DNA of 46,599 nucleotides from Clostridia bacterium (GCA_022791835.1 JAAVZW010000050.1:1-46599); one strand, 5' to 3'. Counted from the first letter of the stretch, positions 36,471 to 44,538 are shown. Notes: generated by a model from the sequence alone, not told the origin. Numbers and translations are program-made.

Positions 36471-37478
36471 TTATTTTTTATTTCTTGCATTATCTAATAC
36501 ATCTAAGTCGTCTAGTGCCTTGCCTGTACCTATTGCTACACATGATACTGTGTCATTTGCTATCATTACATTTATTCCTGTTTTTTCTTGCAATAGCTTA
36601 TCTAGTCCATCTACTAGTGCTCCTCCTCCTGTCATGTATATTCCTTTGTCACTTATATCTGCTATTAATTCTGGTGGTGTTCTTTCTAGGACTGAATGCA
36701 CTGCATCTACTACCATCATGGCTGGTTCTATAAGTGCTTCTAGCATTTCACTGGAACGAATTGTTATTGTTTTTGGTAAACCTGAAGTTAGGTCTCGTCC
36801 GCGTATGTCCATTTCTACATCTTGCATTTTTGGATATACACATCCTATATTCATTTTTAAGTCTTCAGCTGTTCTTTCTCCTATTATTACATTGTGTCTT
36901 CTTTTTATATATTTAACTACTGCTTCGTCAAATTTGTCTCCTGCAACTTTTAGTGATGTGCTTACTACTGAACCTCCGAGTGAGATTACTGCTACATCTG
37001 TCGTTCCTCCGCCGATATCTACTATCATGTTTCCACATGCTTTTGAAATGTCTATTCCTGCTCCTATTGCTGCTGCAATTGGTTCTTCTATTAGGTATAC
37101 TTTTCTAGCTCCTGCTTGTGTTGCTGCGTCTATTACTGCTTTTTTTTCTACTTCTGTTACTTGTGATGGTATGCATATCATTATTCTTGGAGAGAAGATT
37201 GTTCTTCCACATATTTTGTTTATGAAGTATTTTAACATTTTTTCTGTAACTGTATAGTCTGAGATTACTCCATCTTTTAATGGTCTTGTTGCTACTATAT
37301 TTCCTGGGGTTCTACCAAGCATACGTCTAGCTTCTTGTCCTACTGCTAATACTTCTCCTGTTAGGTTGTCTACTGCGACTACAGAAGGTTCTCTTAATAC
37401 TATTCCTTTTCCTTTTACATATGCTAAGACTGTTGCTGTTCCTAAATCTATTCCAATATCATGACCAAATGAAAACAT
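36471..37478 (-). CDS. mreB: MreB/Mbl actin-like rod-shape protein
   Basis: A 335-residue bacterial actin that guides lateral wall synthesis. All actin-fold nucleotide motifs are present: DIGIDLGTATVLAYVKGKG (phosphate 1), EPIAAAIGAGIDI, VDIGGGTTDVAVISLGG (phosphate 2) and YMTGGGALVDGLDKLL (adenosine). The length is standard. It starts at ATG 37478 behind GAGG. Arg is encoded by CGC and CGA in IRGRDL, so other CGN codons are used normally; CGG is only out of frame. The organism is therefore likely rod-shaped. Confidence 0.95.
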   Translation of the reverse strand: MFSFGHDIGIDLGTATVLAYVKGKGIVLREPSVVAVDNLTGEVLAVGQEARRMLGRTPGNIVATRPLKDGVISDYTVTEKMLKYFINKICGRTIFSPRIMICIPSQVTEVEKKAVIDAATQAGARKVYLIEEPIAAAIGAGIDISKACGNMIVDIGGGTTDVAVISLGGSVVSTSLKVAGDKFDEAVVKYIKRRHNVIIGERTAEDLKMNIGCVYPKMQDVEMDIRGRDLTSGLPKTITIRSSEMLEALIEPAMMVVDAVHSVLERTPPELIADISDKGIYMTGGGALVDGLDKLLQEKTGINVMIANDTVSCVAIGTGKALDDLDVLDNARNKK

Positions 37479-37548
37479 TTATCTTTCTCCTCTACAATAT
37501 AGCAAAATTGCAATGGTTTTGTTTCTTTTCTATTACAAATCCATTACA

Positions 37549-37577
37549 ATTATATTACATATATGTTTTTTTTTCAA
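37549..37577 (-). promoter_or_regulatory. promoter of mreB
   Basis: On the minus strand, TTGAAA (37577-37572), 17 bases, TATAAT (37554-37549). Confidence 0.65.
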
Positions 37578-37667
37578 TAGATTTTATGTATTTTTAATAT
37601 TTATTTTTGTATATAAAAATAACTTGACTTTTTTGTATTTTATTTTTTTATATGATAATTAGTCTTA

Positions 37668-37820
37668 TTATCTATTTTTTTCGTTTACCACTTGGATGTT
37701 GTTTTTTGGTGTTTCTGCTTTTTCTCCTTTGTGCAAGAATAAATATATCATTCCGTTGCTAAATAGGTAAAACAATATTACTAGTAACACCCATGTACCT
37801 AATACTTTTAATCTTTCCAT
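37668..37820 (-). CDS. 50-residue single-pass membrane protein
   Basis: Start ATG 37820, stop TAA 37670-37668. The product begins MERLKVLGTWVLLVILFYLF, has one hydrophobic segment (about 8-31) and a short polar tail ending QVVNEKNR. Codon use (AAA, ATA, TTA) matches the native genes. No family is recognised. It lies upstream of mreB on the same strand, but mreB has a promoter in between. AGGGAC precedes the start at a workable distance. Confidence 0.5.
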   Translation of the reverse strand: MERLKVLGTWVLLVILFYLFSNGMIYLFLHKGEKAETPKNNIQVVNEKNR

Positions 37821-37901
37821 ATTTATTGTCCCTTCTTTTTTGTTTTTATGTATTTAATATATCATATTTTTGTCTTGAAATCAAGTATTGTTTTAAGGGT
37901 T

Positions 37902-37930
37902 GACCCCTCACCAGAATGTGGTGAGGGGTC
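37902..37930 (-). terminator. hairpin downstream of Nudix cassette
   Basis: GACCCCTCACC/GGTGAGGGGTC, an 11-bp perfect stem with loop AGAATGT, eight bases beyond the stop. The T run is weak. Confidence 0.65.
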
Positions 37931-37937
37931 TGAGAGT

Positions 37938-38651
37938 TTATTCGTACAGTCCGTCCAGATAAAGTTCTTCCAGGTACAGTTCTTGCAGGAGTTTGAAAAT
38001 CTGAGCTGCGTTGTTGAACCAGCGGTAGTCGTTAAGGTCTTTGATTCGGACGACCGCATGTGTGCCTTCATCCGAAAGGCCAGTAGCATACCGCATGAGG
38101 TCTTTGTAGCTGACTTCTGAGCCGTAGTACATGCTCGGTGCGTAGGTGTCGGGATAGCCTTCGTAGTGATTGGTCGTGGTTGTGAAGTCCAAGAATACAA
38201 GATCGCCTTCGAAGTCCATGCCAGTTTCTTCTTTGAATTCCCGGTATGCCGTAAGGAGAACGTCTTCCCATTCTTCCTTGCCGTTATAGCACCAGATGTT
38301 GCTGGCACCGCCCGGAAAACCGATTTCAAAGTTTTTCCTGAATTGCACCATTGTGCAGTAGTCGCCGTTTGTGTCTTGTGCAATTAAGACAATCTGTGCT
38401 CCAGAGTTTGGAACAGCGAGTTTCTCAGTTCCCGGTTGTTCATGAACCCAGTTGCGGAAGTTCCTTTGGGTGGCTCCGCATTCGCGGAACTCGCTTACCC
38501 AGTTGGAGATGGTCAGCTTTTTCCGAACTTCCTGAGGAAGTCCAAGCATTTCTGCCAACTGCTGGATTTTGGGAAAGACCTGCTCGGTTTTTCCCTGCAT
38601 GCTATCGCCAAAGGCGAATTGGACCCTGCCGATACTCTTGTAGATAAACAT
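37938..38651 (-). CDS. Nudix hydrolase-like protein (cassette C)
   Basis: A 237-residue protein. The N-terminal half (1-95) is unassigned; the C-terminal half is a Nudix domain with GGASNIWCYNGKEEWEDVLL and the Nudix-box core AYREFKEETGMDFEG (about 116-148). Nudix enzymes hydrolyse nucleoside diphosphates linked to another moiety; the substrate is unknown. GC content is far above that of the neighbours. The Arg of the box's REFKEET motif, residue 137, is encoded by an in-frame CGG (38243-38241), and Arg43 by another (38525-38523). Both must be read as Arg. The gene has its own promoter, leader hairpin and terminator. Probably acquired from a host with standard CGG use. Confidence 0.82.
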   Translation of the reverse strand: MFIYKSIGRVQFAFGDSMQGKTEQVFPKIQQLAEMLGLPQEVRKKLTISNWVSEFRECGATQRNFRNWVHEQPGTEKLAVPNSGAQIVLIAQDTNGDYCTMVQFRKNFEIGFPGGASNIWCYNGKEEWEDVLLTAYREFKEETGMDFEGDLVFLDFTTTTNHYEGYPDTYAPSMYYGSEVSYKDLMRYATGLSDEGTHAVVRIKDLNDYRWFNNAAQIFKLLQELYLEELYLDGLYE

Positions 38652-38669
38652 ATTTTTCTCCTTTCTTCA

Positions 38670-38764
38670 GGGCGTAAATTTACATGCCCCTACTTTACAA
38701 CTTGTTTTGAATTCCCATTTTAGAATTCTATTTTTATTATACCATTTTTTATGTTTATTTGCAA
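38670..38764 (-). promoter_or_regulatory. promoter and leader hairpin of Nudix cassette
   Basis: On the minus strand, TTGCAA (38764-38759), 17 bases, TATAAT (38741-38736). The leader holds GGGGCATGTAAATTTACGCCC (38690-38670), a strong hairpin just before the ribosome binding site. Confidence 0.65.
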
Positions 38765-38783
38765 ATTTTATGTCTATTTCTGG

Positions 38784-40029
38784 CTACATCAAATCTTGGA
38801 TTGCTCTTAGTATGCCTAATTTTCCATATTCATATGTTAGTCCTCCTTGCAAATATGCTATGTATGGTGTACGAATTGGGCCGTCGCATGACAGTTCTAT
38901 TGATGAGCCTTGGACGAAGCTTCCACTTGCCATTATTACTTTGTCTTGGTAGCCTGGCATGTCATATGGTGTTGGGATTGCTGTACTATCTATTGCTGAG
39001 CCTGCTTGGATGCCTTGGCAGAATTTTATTTGTTTTTCTGCTTCTCCAAATTCTATTGTTTGGACTATATCGGCTCTTGGTTCTTCTGGTTTTGGACATA
39101 CTTTATAGCCTAGTTTTTCTAAAATTTCGCTTGCTAGAATTGCTGTTTTTAGGCTACTTGCAACTACGCTTGGTGCTAGGTATAAACCTTGTAGGAAACT
39201 TTTGTTAGCTCCTAGTGATGGTCCTACTTCTTTTCCTAAGCCTGGTGCTGTTAGTCTTTCTGCTATTAGTTCTACATATGTTCTTTTTCCTGCTACATAT
39301 GCTCCATTTTGTGCTATACCTCCTCCTAAATTTTTTATTAGTGAGCCTACGATTATGTCTACTCCTATTTCTAATGGAGTTTGCGCTTCTACAAATTCGC
39401 AATAGCAGTTGTCTATAAATATGATTACTTCTTTGTCTATCTGCCTGATTTCTTTGATAACTTTTTCTAGTTTTTCTATTGTTATACTTTTTCTTGTGCT
39501 ATATCCTCTAGAACGCTGAATATGAATGAGTTTTATTTTTTCTGTTTGTAGCGTTTGTTTTATTTTTTCTATGTCAAATCTATTTTCTTTTAGTTTTATT
39601 TCTTTATAATTTATTCCAAAAGCTTTTAGTGAACTTCCGATTTTCTCTGATTCCTATTACTTCGTCTAGTGTATCGTAGGGTTTGTCTGATATTGCAAGC
39701 ATTGTGTCTCCTGGACGTAATAACCCAAATAGGGATACGGTTAGAGCATGTGTGCCTGATATAAATTGGTTTCTTACTAGTGCATCTTCTGCTCCTAGTA
39801 CTTCTGCAAAGATTTTTTCTATTGTGTCTCTTCCTACGTCTCCTTCTCCATAACCTGTGCTGGTACCGAAGTGCATGTCTGAAACTTTGTTTTTTTGGAA
39901 GGCTAATAGGACTTTGCTACTATTTTCTAAGGCAATTTTTTCTATCTTTTCGAATTGTGGTTTTAGGGATTGTTCACTTCTGATTGCTAGGTCTTCTAGT
40001 TCTTTGCTTATTCCAAATTCTTTATACAT
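38784..40029 (-). CDS. methionine gamma-lyase family / 'aluminium resistance' PLP protein, one C-GGA frameshift
   Basis: A PLP-dependent, cystathionine gamma-lyase-like enzyme of the family often named aluminium resistance protein. The joined product has 414 residues, the usual length. Motifs are NQFISGTHALTVSLFGLLRPGD before the shift, and after it IQRSRGYSTRKS, FIDNCYCEFVE, GSLIKNLGGGIA (the Lys expected to bind PLP) and QGGLTYEYGKLG. Zero frame leaves the family after IREN at CGG 39639; skipping the C gives GSSLKAFGINYKEI. The PLP lysine is only made after the shift. ATG 40029 follows a GAGAAC stretch. In Firmicutes this gene often lies near hfq or glutamine genes; not so here. The physiological reaction is uncertain. 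Confidence 0.87.
39636..39639 (-). other. C-GGA shift site in PLP lyase gene
   Basis: P-site codon AAT; zero-frame CGG; +1 GGA gives Gly131 in RENGSSLKAFG. Confidence 0.88.
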
Positions 40030-40085
40030 TTTTAGTTCTCCTTTTTCTTTGTTTGGGGTAGTGCTTTAATTAACGGCAAGCTACC

Positions 40086-40197
40086 TTTTTGTAATAATAT
40101 ATATTTTTTTAATATTGCCTCCAAGGCCTACGTGGGTCATTCCCCCGCCTCAATGGGCTGTCGGACAATATTAAAAAAATATATATTATTACAAAAA
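40086..40197. repeat. perfect 32-bp inverted repeat with GC-rich centre
   Basis: Left arm 40086-40117 and right arm 40166-40197 are exact complements, almost pure A/T. The 48-base centre is GC-rich (including ACGTGGGTCATTCCCCC) and can fold further (AGG/CCT, GGG/CCC). It lies between the divergent PLP-lyase and YcxB-like genes. It could be a MITE-like element or a structured RNA; no target duplication is evident. Confidence 0.75.
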
Positions 40198-40243
40198 CGC
40201 GTGCCTGTGCAGTGGTTGTTATTATATCATTTTTTTAGGGTTA

Positions 40244-40272
40244 TTGCAATGGAGAATTTTATGTGGTAGAAT
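40244..40272 (+). promoter_or_regulatory. promoter of YcxB-like gene
   Basis: TTGCAA (40244-40249), 17 bases, TAGAAT (40267-40272). Confidence 0.55.
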
Positions 40273-40304
40273 TAATTTAGTTTTTTTGATAGAGGTAAAA
40301 ATTT

Positions 40305-40838
40305 ATGAATAGTAATAATGATAAGAAATTGTTTGTTAATAAAACTGTATATAATGCTAAGGTTTATGAGGAATTTTTGCAATTTCATGGGAAGAGGTAT
40401 AATTTAGCTTATTGGCTTTATACTGGTATTTGGACTGTGATTTTGTTTTTTTGTATTATTATTGCTTTCGGTTCTCAAATGAGAACTCAAGCAGTACTTA
40501 TTACTATTATTTTGGTTTGTTTTATTGGATATCGTATTTTAAAACCTAAGTTTATTATCAAAAGAGAACTTAAAGGAGATAAGGTTTCTGATAGTAGTTT
40601 AAATACTTTTTCTTTTTATGATAATTATTTGATGGTTGCAAATAAAGAAGGGAAATTTAGATATAAGTTTTTAATGCTCCGTAGGGTTTTTGAGACGAAT
40701 TCGTTTTTTTATCTTTATGTTTCTAGAGAAAATGCTTTTTTGATTGATAAGAATGGTTTTTCGCTTGGGACTTCTAAAGAGTTTAGTGATTTTATTAAAG
40801 GAAAGTGCAAGTTTAAATTCAAAAAAGTTAACAATTAA
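40305..40838 (+). CDS. YcxB-like two-pass membrane protein
   Basis: A 177-residue protein with a polar N terminus, two membrane segments (about 47-65 and 69-86: TGIWTVILFFCIIIAFG, TQAVLITIILVCFIGYRIL) and a C-terminal beta-rich domain containing TFSFYDNYLMVANKEGKFRY and FLIDKNGFSLG. This layout resembles the YcxB-like domain family of unknown function. It starts behind GAGGT. It is flanked on both sides by long inverted repeats. There is no in-frame CGG (TTC GGT is out of frame). Confidence 0.65.
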   Translation: MNSNNDKKLFVNKTVYNAKVYEEFLQFHGKRYNLAYWLYTGIWTVILFFCIIIAFGSQMRTQAVLITIILVCFIGYRILKPKFIIKRELKGDKVSDSSLNTFSFYDNYLMVANKEGKFRYKFLMLRRVFETNSFFYLYVSRENAFLIDKNGFSLGTSKEFSDFIKGKCKFKFKKVNN

Positions 40839-40863
40839 CACTAATGAAACCAGCACTACACAG

Positions 40864-40935
40864 GCAAGCATTTTGATAATTTTTTGAAATTTCGTCGAGG
40901 AGACAAATTTCAAAAAAACTTATCAAAATGCTTGC
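40864..40935. terminator. long inverted repeat between convergent genes
   Basis: Arms 40864-40892 and 40905-40935 pair over almost 29 bases with one unpaired base; the centre CGTCGAGGAGAC can add GTC/GAC. It sits between the YcxB-like gene and the next minus-strand gene and probably ends both transcripts. A further CATTTTAG/CTAAAATG pair follows at about 40939-40963. Confidence 0.7.
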
Positions 40936-40956
40936 TGTTCATTTTAGCACTGCGTT

Positions 40957-41829
40957 CTAAAATGTATTTAATTCCTCTAGTAAGTTTTTATATTTTACAT
41001 AGTATATTTCCGCTTCTTTTGTTGGTAGGGAATTTTTTAGTTCTTGTATCAGTATAGATCCTTTGTTTATATTGTATTTTCTTGAGTCTTGTTTTTTACT
41101 TACATCATTTAGTATTTCTGAGTATTTTTTCTCTGCATTTATTACTTCTCCTTGTACTTTATCCCAGTTTTGAGTTTGTACATATGCATATGATATTATT
41201 ACATGACTTTTGGTTTCTATTATTTTCTTTTTTGTTTGGTCTATTTGACTGTTTTTTATAAATTCTGGTAGGAAACTATATGCTTTTGCTAGGTATATTG
41301 CTGTTTGTTCTTTGTTCTGTTCTTTTACACTTATTATGACTTTGTCTAGTGTGTTACTAAATTCTACTATTGTTTCTGATGGTACTCCTAGTTCATATAA
41401 GTCTAATACTATGCTTGACCAAGTTGAGAATAGTACTTCAACTTCGTCTTTTATTATTTGCCATGGTATTTCTCCTCCACTTGTTACTATTACTTCTTTT
41501 TCTACTTTCGTTACATCTTTTTCTTCTTTGCTGGTATCTGTTTCGTCTTTTTCGCTTTCTCCACTTTTTTCTTCCTTTTCTCCTGCTTTTGATGTATCTG
41601 CTTCTTCTTGGACTTTTGCTACTGTTATTTTGTAGTCTTGCAGTTTTATATTGTTCAAATTATTTATTATATCTATTAATTTTGTGTCTAAGTAGTCTAT
41701 TTCTTGTTCTATTTTTGCATCTGCTTGTACATTTTCTTTTGCCTTAGTACTCATGAATATGGCAACAACAACTACTAGAATGATTACTAGTACTACGATT
41801 ATTTTTAATGTTGTTTTTATAATTTTCAT
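40957..41829 (-). CDS. membrane-anchored helical protein, unknown function
   Basis: A 290-residue protein with an N-terminal membrane segment (about 8-28, IIVVLVIILVVVVAIFM) and no lipobox Cys. A helical region follows, then a Lys/Glu/Ser low-complexity linker (about 75-110), then a helical C-terminal domain with LFSTWSSIVLDLYELG and AIYLAKAYSFLPEFI. No family is recognised. It is preceded at a distance by copy 2 of the intergenic element. Stop is TAG. The frame is intact. Confidence 0.7.
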   Translation of the reverse strand: MKIIKTTLKIIVVLVIILVVVVAIFMSTKAKENVQADAKIEQEIDYLDTKLIDIINNLNNIKLQDYKITVAKVQEEADTSKAGEKEEKSGESEKDETDTSKEEKDVTKVEKEVIVTSGGEIPWQIIKDEVEVLFSTWSSIVLDLYELGVPSETIVEFSNTLDKVIISVKEQNKEQTAIYLAKAYSFLPEFIKNSQIDQTKKKIIETKSHVIISYAYVQTQNWDKVQGEVINAEKKYSEILNDVSKKQDSRKYNINKGSILIQELKNSLPTKEAEIYYVKYKNLLEELNTF

Positions 41830-41911
41830 TTTATCTTTTCCTCCATTATTATTATGCCAATAAATTTCTCCAAATATTCTCTGTATTCTTTTTTATGTTT
41901 AGTACAATATA

Positions 41912-42029
41912 TTTATATAGTCAGAAATTTCGCCACTACAGTGATGAAAAGCTCCTTACTTTTCTTAGCTGTATGAGCGTAGTTAATTACAGATAAGTTA
42001 TACAGTGCTAGATAATTATACCGAATATT
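41912..42029 (-). repeat. intergenic hairpin element, copy 2
   Basis: Read on the minus strand it has the same ordered blocks as 12822-12892 and a related hairpin, TTTC-CACT/AGTG-GAAA. An extra segment of about 45 bases with its own CTGTAT/ATACAG pair is inserted after ATAATTATCTAG. Like copy 1 it lies about 100 bases upstream of a gene in the same orientation and in a divergent gap. Confidence 0.55.
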
Positions 42030-42078
42030 GCAATAACTATTTAGACATTATTAATTCGGTTTTTATTGGAGGTTTGTT

Positions 42079-42361
42079 ATGAATACTATTGTTAATTTGT
42101 ATAGTGATAAATCTGGTGAAATTGCTAGGTTTTTAAAGGATTTTTATGATAAAGAAATCTGCTCTGATTCAGATTTAAAGTGGGAAAAGTTTTTTGAGAA
42201 TCCTGTTGAGATTGCTGATATTGCTCGGTACTTTTATTGATAATAAGGATTTGTATAGAATTAATATGTGGATTAGTTTAGATGCTGGTGCTTTTATTAA
42301 TGTTACTGAGAACAATGTTGACAATTTAATAAGGTACCTTTATGAAAGATACCCTTATTAA
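42079..42361 (+). CDS. 93-residue protein of unknown function, one C-GGT frameshift
   Basis: Starts at ATG 42079 behind GGAGG. Zero frame reads 49 codons to IADIA, then CGG TAC TTT TAT TGA. Skipping the C at 42226 gives GTFIDNKDLYRINMW and a further 44 codons to TAA 42359-42361, in the same codon style. The joined product is acidic and soluble; I do not recognise its family, so the shift rests on the continued open frame, on codon use and on the identical site type. It ends exactly where the convergent zinc-ribbon gene ends. Confidence 0.7.
42226..42229 (+). other. C-GGT shift site in small unknown gene
   Basis: P-site codon GCT; zero-frame CGG; +1 GGT would give Gly50. Confidence 0.7.
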
Positions 42362-42796
42362 TTATTCATCTTCGCTATCTTCGTTTGTTTCCGCTTCTTC
42401 TTGTTGTTTGTCTTCTGCTTTTTTTATTTGTATTGTTTCTTGTTCAAAACCACAGTTTGGACAATAGTTTGCTGTTATTTCTATTTCTTCATAGCAATTT
42501 TTACATTGTCTTCTTTCTCTGAGTTTTAGTATTTCATTTTTGCAGTTTACTATTTTTTCTGTCAGTAGGTCTATTTCTTCACATTTTTGCATTAATTCTG
42601 TTTTATCTATTTCTTTGTCTTCGACAAATTTTTCGTATACTGTTTCGCCTATTTCTCTATATATTGTTTCTATTTCTTTTTTGTAATCACTTATTTTCAT
42701 TTTTAGTTTTGTTTCTTTTGCAATTTTAGTAGTTTTTTCTGCAGTATATTTGTATGTTTTACTGGCTGCATCGCCAATTTTTTCCAATATTTCCAT
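42362..42796 (-). CDS. coiled-coil zinc-ribbon protein
   Basis: A 144-residue protein: a helical, Lys/Glu-rich N-terminal coiled coil (about 1-93), one zinc ribbon CKNCYEEIEITANYCPNCG (about 97-116) and an acidic tail. Proteins of this layout are common in Clostridia and uncharacterised. It is last in the dCMP deaminase-der-plsY-gpsA gene run, 59 bases after gpsA. There is no in-frame CGG. Confidence 0.7.
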   Translation of the reverse strand: MEILEKIGDAASKTYKYTAEKTTKIAKETKLKMKISDYKKEIETIYREIGETVYEKFVEDKEIDKTELMQKCEEIDLLTEKIVNCKNEILKLRERRQCKNCYEEIEITANYCPNCGFEQETIQIKKAEDKQQEEAETNEDSEDE

Positions 42797-42855
42797 GCTA
42801 GTTCCTCCTTCTGTTAATATTTTTGATATTTTGCTACAAATTATACTGGATGTTT

Positions 42856-43842
42856 TTAGAATTCTGATTTTTTTGTTCTTTGCATTAGTCTTGCAACACC
42901 TTCTTTTGGTGATAAGTTTTTGTATAGGATGTCGTATACTGTGTTTAGAATTGGCATTTCTATGTTTTTGATTTTACCTAGTTCGTATGCTACTTCTATG
43001 TTGTCTATGCTTTCTATTACCATTCCTACTTCTTTTCTTGCTTCTTCTATTGTTTTTCCTTGACCGATTAATTTTCCTGCTTTTCTATTTCTACTATGTT
43101 CACTAAGGCATGTTACTATTAAGTCTCCTAGTCCTGTTAGTCCATAGAAGGTTTCTTTTTCTCCTCCTAATGCAACTCCTAATTCGGCTATTTCTTTTAG
43201 TCCTCTTGTGATTAGAGCTGCAAAGCTATTGTCCCCTAGACCAAGTCCTGCTGCTACTCCTGAACAAAAGGCTATTATATTTTTTAGTGCTCCGCCTAGT
43301 TCTACTCCTTTTACGTCTTCACATGTATAAATTCTAAGGGTTTCGCTCATAAATTCTTCTTGGATTAGTTCTCTTAAATGCTGATTTTTTGATGCTACTA
43401 CTAATGCTGTTGGTATGTCTACTGAGACTTCTTCTGCGTGACTTGGTCCTGATAGAACTGCTATTTTTGCTTGTGGTATTTCTTCTTCTACTACTTCTTC
43501 TAATGTTTTTAGTGTTTCTTTTTCAAAACCTTTTGAGCATATTACTATTGCTTGATTGTTTATGTAGTTTTTATATTTTTTTACTGTTTCTCTAGTGAAT
43601 TTTGATGGTGTTACGTGTAAAATTATGTCTGTTTCTTTGACTGCTTCTTCTATATCTGTTGTACAATATACGTTTTCTGGAATATGTATGTTTGGCAAAA
43701 ATTTGCATTTTCTTTCGTTATTTATTAGGTCTTTTTCTTCTTCTGAGAATGACCATATTTTGATTTGGTGTCCTTCTCCTGCTAGTGTAGTTGCTAATGC
43801 TGTGCCCCAGCTACCGCTTCCTATTACACTTATGTTTTTCAT
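42856..43842 (-). CDS. gpsA: glycerol-3-phosphate dehydrogenase [NAD(P)+]
   Basis: A 328-residue enzyme reducing dihydroxyacetone phosphate to sn-glycerol 3-phosphate for phospholipids. Motifs are GSGSWGTALATTLAGEGH (dinucleotide binding), ICSKGFEKETL, VLSGPSHAEEV, GVELGGALKNIIAFCSGV (catalytic Lys in GALKN) and GLTGLGDLIVTCLSEHSRNRK. Length and frame are normal. It follows plsY, which uses its product, by 15 bases; AGGAGG precedes ATG 43842. Confidence 0.95.
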   Translation of the reverse strand: MKNISVIGSGSWGTALATTLAGEGHQIKIWSFSEEEKDLINNERKCKFLPNIHIPENVYCTTDIEEAVKETDIILHVTPSKFTRETVKKYKNYINNQAIVICSKGFEKETLKTLEEVVEEEIPQAKIAVLSGPSHAEEVSVDIPTALVVASKNQHLRELIQEEFMSETLRIYTCEDVKGVELGGALKNIIAFCSGVAAGLGLGDNSFAALITRGLKEIAELGVALGGEKETFYGLTGLGDLIVTCLSEHSRNRKAGKLIGQGKTIEEARKEVGMVIESIDNIEVAYELGKIKNIEMPILNTVYDILYKNLSPKEGVARLMQRTKKSEF

Positions 43843-43857
43843 GTGTTCCTCCTATTT

Positions 43858-44490
43858 TTACTTTTTAAAGCTTAGTTTGTTTTCTTTTCCTGTAAGTATT
43901 CTTTTGATGTTTTCTCTATGGTTAAAGACAATTATAAGGGCTAGAATTATGCTGAATATTAAGTAACTTTCTCCTTTTACTATGAAAAAGTCTTGTTGTA
44001 CTCCAAATAGTGTTAATACTGGGTATAGAATTGCTGCTGTGCATGATCCTGCTGACACCATTCTAGTAACTGCCATTATTATTATTGCAAATACTAGGCA
44101 TAGTAGTCCTACTTTCCAGTTTATACATATTAGTACTCCTAGGGATGTTGCTACTCCTTTTCCTCCTTTGAAACCAAAGAATATTGGGAAGGTGTGTCCT
44201 ACAACAGCTGATATTCCTGCTACTTGTACTAGTATAGCTTTGTTTTGGTCTTTTGCTATTAGTCCTATTAATAGTGCTAGTAAGATTGGTACTACTCCTT
44301 TTAGTATATCACATATTAGTGTTATTGCAGCTGCTTTTTTTCCTATACTTCTAAGCATATTTGTTGTTCCTGCATTTCCGCTACCTTTCTGTCTTATGTC
44401 AAATCCCGCCATTTTTTTGCTTAGTATTACTGAGAAGTTTATGCTTCCTATAAGATATGCAATGATTGCAATTATTATGTATGTTATCAT
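43858..44490 (-). CDS. plsY: glycerol-3-phosphate acyltransferase PlsY
   Basis: A 210-residue integral membrane acyltransferase that transfers acyl groups from acyl-phosphate to glycerol 3-phosphate, the first step of phosphatidic acid synthesis. Motifs are YLIGSINFSVILSKK, DIRQKGSGNAGTTNMLRSIG, DILKG and GHTFPIFFGFKGGKGVATSLG, with five to six membrane segments. The C terminus ends ENKLSFKK. It lies between der and gpsA, the classic Firmicute order. The frame is intact. Confidence 0.95.
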   Translation of the reverse strand: MITYIIIAIIAYLIGSINFSVILSKKMAGFDIRQKGSGNAGTTNMLRSIGKKAAAITLICDILKGVVPILLALLIGLIAKDQNKAILVQVAGISAVVGHTFPIFFGFKGGKGVATSLGVLICINWKVGLLCLVFAIIIMAVTRMVSAGSCTAAILYPVLTLFGVQQDFFIVKGESYLIFSIILALIIVFNHRENIKRILTGKENKLSFKK

Positions 44491-44538
44491 TTTTGGTCCT
44501 CCTTTTTATATTATTATTATTTACTTGATTTTATGTTT

